Source of the DNA: Glandiceps talaboti
Taxonomy: Eukaryota > Hemichordata > Enteropneusta > Spengelidae
Assembly: GCF_964340395.1 (NCBI RefSeq)
Contig: NC_135550.1
Span: forward strand, 2,281,501 to 2,345,500
Length of the DNA stretch: 64,000 bases
Reading direction: 5' to 3'
In this document: positions 57,142 through 60,593 of the stretch, in pieces
Layout of the letters: each line of letters begins with the position of its first letter
Position numbering within the stretch: position 1 is the stretch's first letter
Made by a program: the position numbers and the translations under genes
Notes under the pieces: generated by a model
Seen by the model: the letters and a program-made list of their open reading frames with translations, nothing else
The model's database searches: none
Told to the model about the DNA's origin: nothing

Positions 57142-60100
57142 TTGTCACAATGTAAAATCTGACAATAATTTGATAGGAATCAATCCTTAAAAAGTCACTT
57201 AAAAAAAAAAGATTACCCAGAATTTAATGACATATACATGTGAACTGTTTCTACTACCATCTCTGTAAGTGTTTCATCTATTTTTCCCACCATAGATAAA
57301 TTATCTTCACTATGTGGTAATACAGCTGTCTGTCATACCAAATTTATGGCAGATTCCATCACTAATTAGAAGCTGGAGAACAGCTGTACTGCAGCCACTA
57401 ACAGTAGGTAGGTTGTCTTTTTATTGGATTGTATTGGTCTGCTAATCTATACAGCCTACTAGTGATCAACTTCCAAGAATTTTTTGACGCTGTAAAATAA
57501 AAAGTTTCATTACTAAATTTAGAAGGTGTCTGTCATATATGGTTTTATTGTTTGTACTGGTTTAATCAGGGGCATGAGGCAACAATTCTGGTGAAACCCA
57601 AAAATGATAATGATGTCATACAGGTAATAAAGGCCCAAGTTAGCTATGAGTCACATTTACATACTTACTTCTTTATTTGTAGTTTATTTTAATAAAATCA
57701 TTAAACACGTCTACAAATATTTGTTATTTTGGGTATGTATTTGTACACTTTCCTGTCTTTTAAAAAATGAATCATTTTTAATAATCACAGAAAAAGTTTA
57801 TATAAATATGGAAGACTCCAAAAAAGAATAAAGGAAAAGAAACTATATGGATAGATTTTGTCTGTAATGATTAAATGGAATATGATCATGGTGCATGCAA
57901 AATCGACGCTTAGTTCGCTCGCGACAGCTGACGCTTCGATGCGTGACGCGCTGCTTGCCGTGCTCGAGCTCGAGCTCAAACCAATTCCTTGCTTAAACTT
58001 GTAATACAGAGGGGTAGGACAAGACATCGAATAAACCAATCAGGACGCTTCAAATCGAACATGTGACCAATGAATTTTGTGGCGTTTGCAGGACAGTAAA
58101 ACAGATTGCTGAAACAGCATATTATATGAACTGAAGCTCTGAAACGGTGCGTCTTTTGCGAGGGATATAAACAAAAACACAATTGATAATTTCTTTTTTT
58201 AATAAATATTTGATGCCGTTGAGTTACGGTAGGCTCGAACACACAGTCGATTCCGGTCTATATTATTTTCATAAAATTACGTAAAAATAATCATTAAACA
58301 TTACTCATCATATCTGTGTCTCTTCAAAATATACCTTTGAATGAAAGAGAAAACGTAACAACATCATTTGACTGAGTAAACAAAAACGCGTAAGTTTGCC
58401 CGAAACAGAAAGCGTCCGTGAACGAGGGCGATATGGTTTCAATCTTACGACGAAAAAGAACACCGGAGTGTCCTACCCTTCCTTTTTTAGCAATTGAGCA
58501 AATTGAGCAAATTGAGCAAATGTCGAGCTCGTGCATATGGAATTTTCAAAATCCAGTACTTTTATGGACGGTTGCAAAGATTCGAATCATTCGAGCTCGC
58601 GATCGCGAGCGCGCGACAAGACAGATAATTTATATGACCGTTGGGGGCGCTACACAATCGGTACACTCCACACATGCTCCACACACGTTAGACTAGACAT
58701 GCATTACGCATGTTACGTCCCAGTCCGCCGTATTCTATTTATATTTCAGCGCGTTTCAAGTTACTGTATGTATTTTTCTGTGTATTTTAATTAGATATTA
58801 ATTATTGATTCAAGATAATGAAGGAATTATAAACTTGACGGAACTTTTTGATATTATCTTTATTCATGTTATTCAATTGTTGATAGACACCAGAATTGTT
58901 GCCTCATGCCCTTGGTTTAATCATCTGTACAGTATACTAACAATACCAAGATTGTCTGCCTTAGATTTTATTAAGGTTCCCTTTGTTATACAACTGGAGA
59001 AATTATTATTCTGTATTCAAACATTAGTTTGTAAGGTACGCTATGATGGGAAGCCCACACACGTCGGCCAACCCCTCCCACGTCTGTATTCAAACATTAG
59101 TTTGTAAGGTATGCCATGATGGGAAGCCCACACACGTCGGCCAACCCCTCCCACGTCTGTATTCAAACATTAGTTTGTAAGGTATGCCATGATGGGAAGC
59201 CCACACACGTCGGCCAACCCCTCCCACGTCTGTATCGAACTGCACTATTCCTAGCATTTTCAACCAGAACTGGTTGTGGCCAATTACAGGCATGTACACA
59301 ATAAAAGGCATTCAAATAACCATGTCAGACTTTTATGTTAATTTATTTTAATTTCACTGGCAACAGAACCAGGCATTGCGTCACCGATATTAACATACGT
59401 TCTGCCCACAACCATCTTGTATCTTATCATGTGTAAACAATGTAATCTGTTCACACTTGTTTACAAACAAAGTATACCAAAATGCCTGTCGTGGATGCCG
59501 TAACAAAGTCTTCCCATGAGTTTGAAATAGTGTTGAAAGAAAAATGTTGAGAGGTTTTTTTGTACAGGAAGAGACGTGTTTGCGATACTACCGATTACAG
59601 GAAATGGATTATATACTACCTAGCACCTAAAGTCATCGATTTAGTCAAGGGTTAACCAGGTTTTATTCTTGTTATTTCGCCTCTCATTTCACTGATAATA
59701 GGCCAAGTAGAACGTTGTCAAAAGTTAGTCATAACAGCATCGCTTATCGGTTCAACGTTGAACGATAATGATACTAAACAACATGTCATTGATGGACGGG
59801 TGCAAATAGTATTCAGTTCACCTGAAGCTGCCATCAACAAAGTCTGGTGGAAAGTTCTTACCAGTGAAGTTTACCAAGAGAAATTGATCGGAATTGCTGT
59901 CGACGAGGACAACAAGTAAATCGTAACGGGACACAAATCATGTAAATATGACATGAACGATCGTCTGTAGGAAACATGAATCGCTTGTTTTAGTGTGTAA
60001 TTGTACACCACAGACAGCATACTCTGTACACGTAAGTTTGAATGTGGCGATCGTGGACTTTGTTGGCATTTTACAGGTACCTTCATGCATGACTCCGTAA

Positions 60101-60549
60101 TATTTAATACAAAACTTAACATGGCAGTAATAATTTGAAAATTTGAAGTACAAGAACATTATTTTAGGAGAGTTACAATTTTGCCGACACATGTGTGTAT
60201 GTTTATTTACGTGGTGATATTATCGGTGGTTATGCAAGCCTAATCCTAGAGCGAGTGTCGCCAACCGAGTGATTGACATATATATTACCATGGCAACATT
60301 CACTCTTATCGCCTGACGTAGAAGCTATTCTACATATTTGATTTCTAATGTACTTGACAACCTCTGCATGACCTTCTAATCACTAGTTCAGGGTGGGGCC
60401 AAAATCTTTTGAAGTTTCCGACATACTAGTTCAGAGTAATACAGTCAGGGGTGAGAGGAGGCCAGTGAGGGCGAAATGTCATGACGTATCTTTCAGTCTA
60501 TTCAAACATGTACAATGTATGATTTTGTATCATTTGATTTGGCAATGTT

Positions 60550-60593
<44 letters not shown>

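Noticed and set aside
58805-59107. ORF reading FNHLYSILTIPRLSALDF as a further KNTC1 exon
   Set aside because: Exon 18 joins in phase directly to exon 19 and matches the family without it; the ORF starts inside a transposon end and runs into a 73-bp repeat, and no suitable acceptor precedes it.
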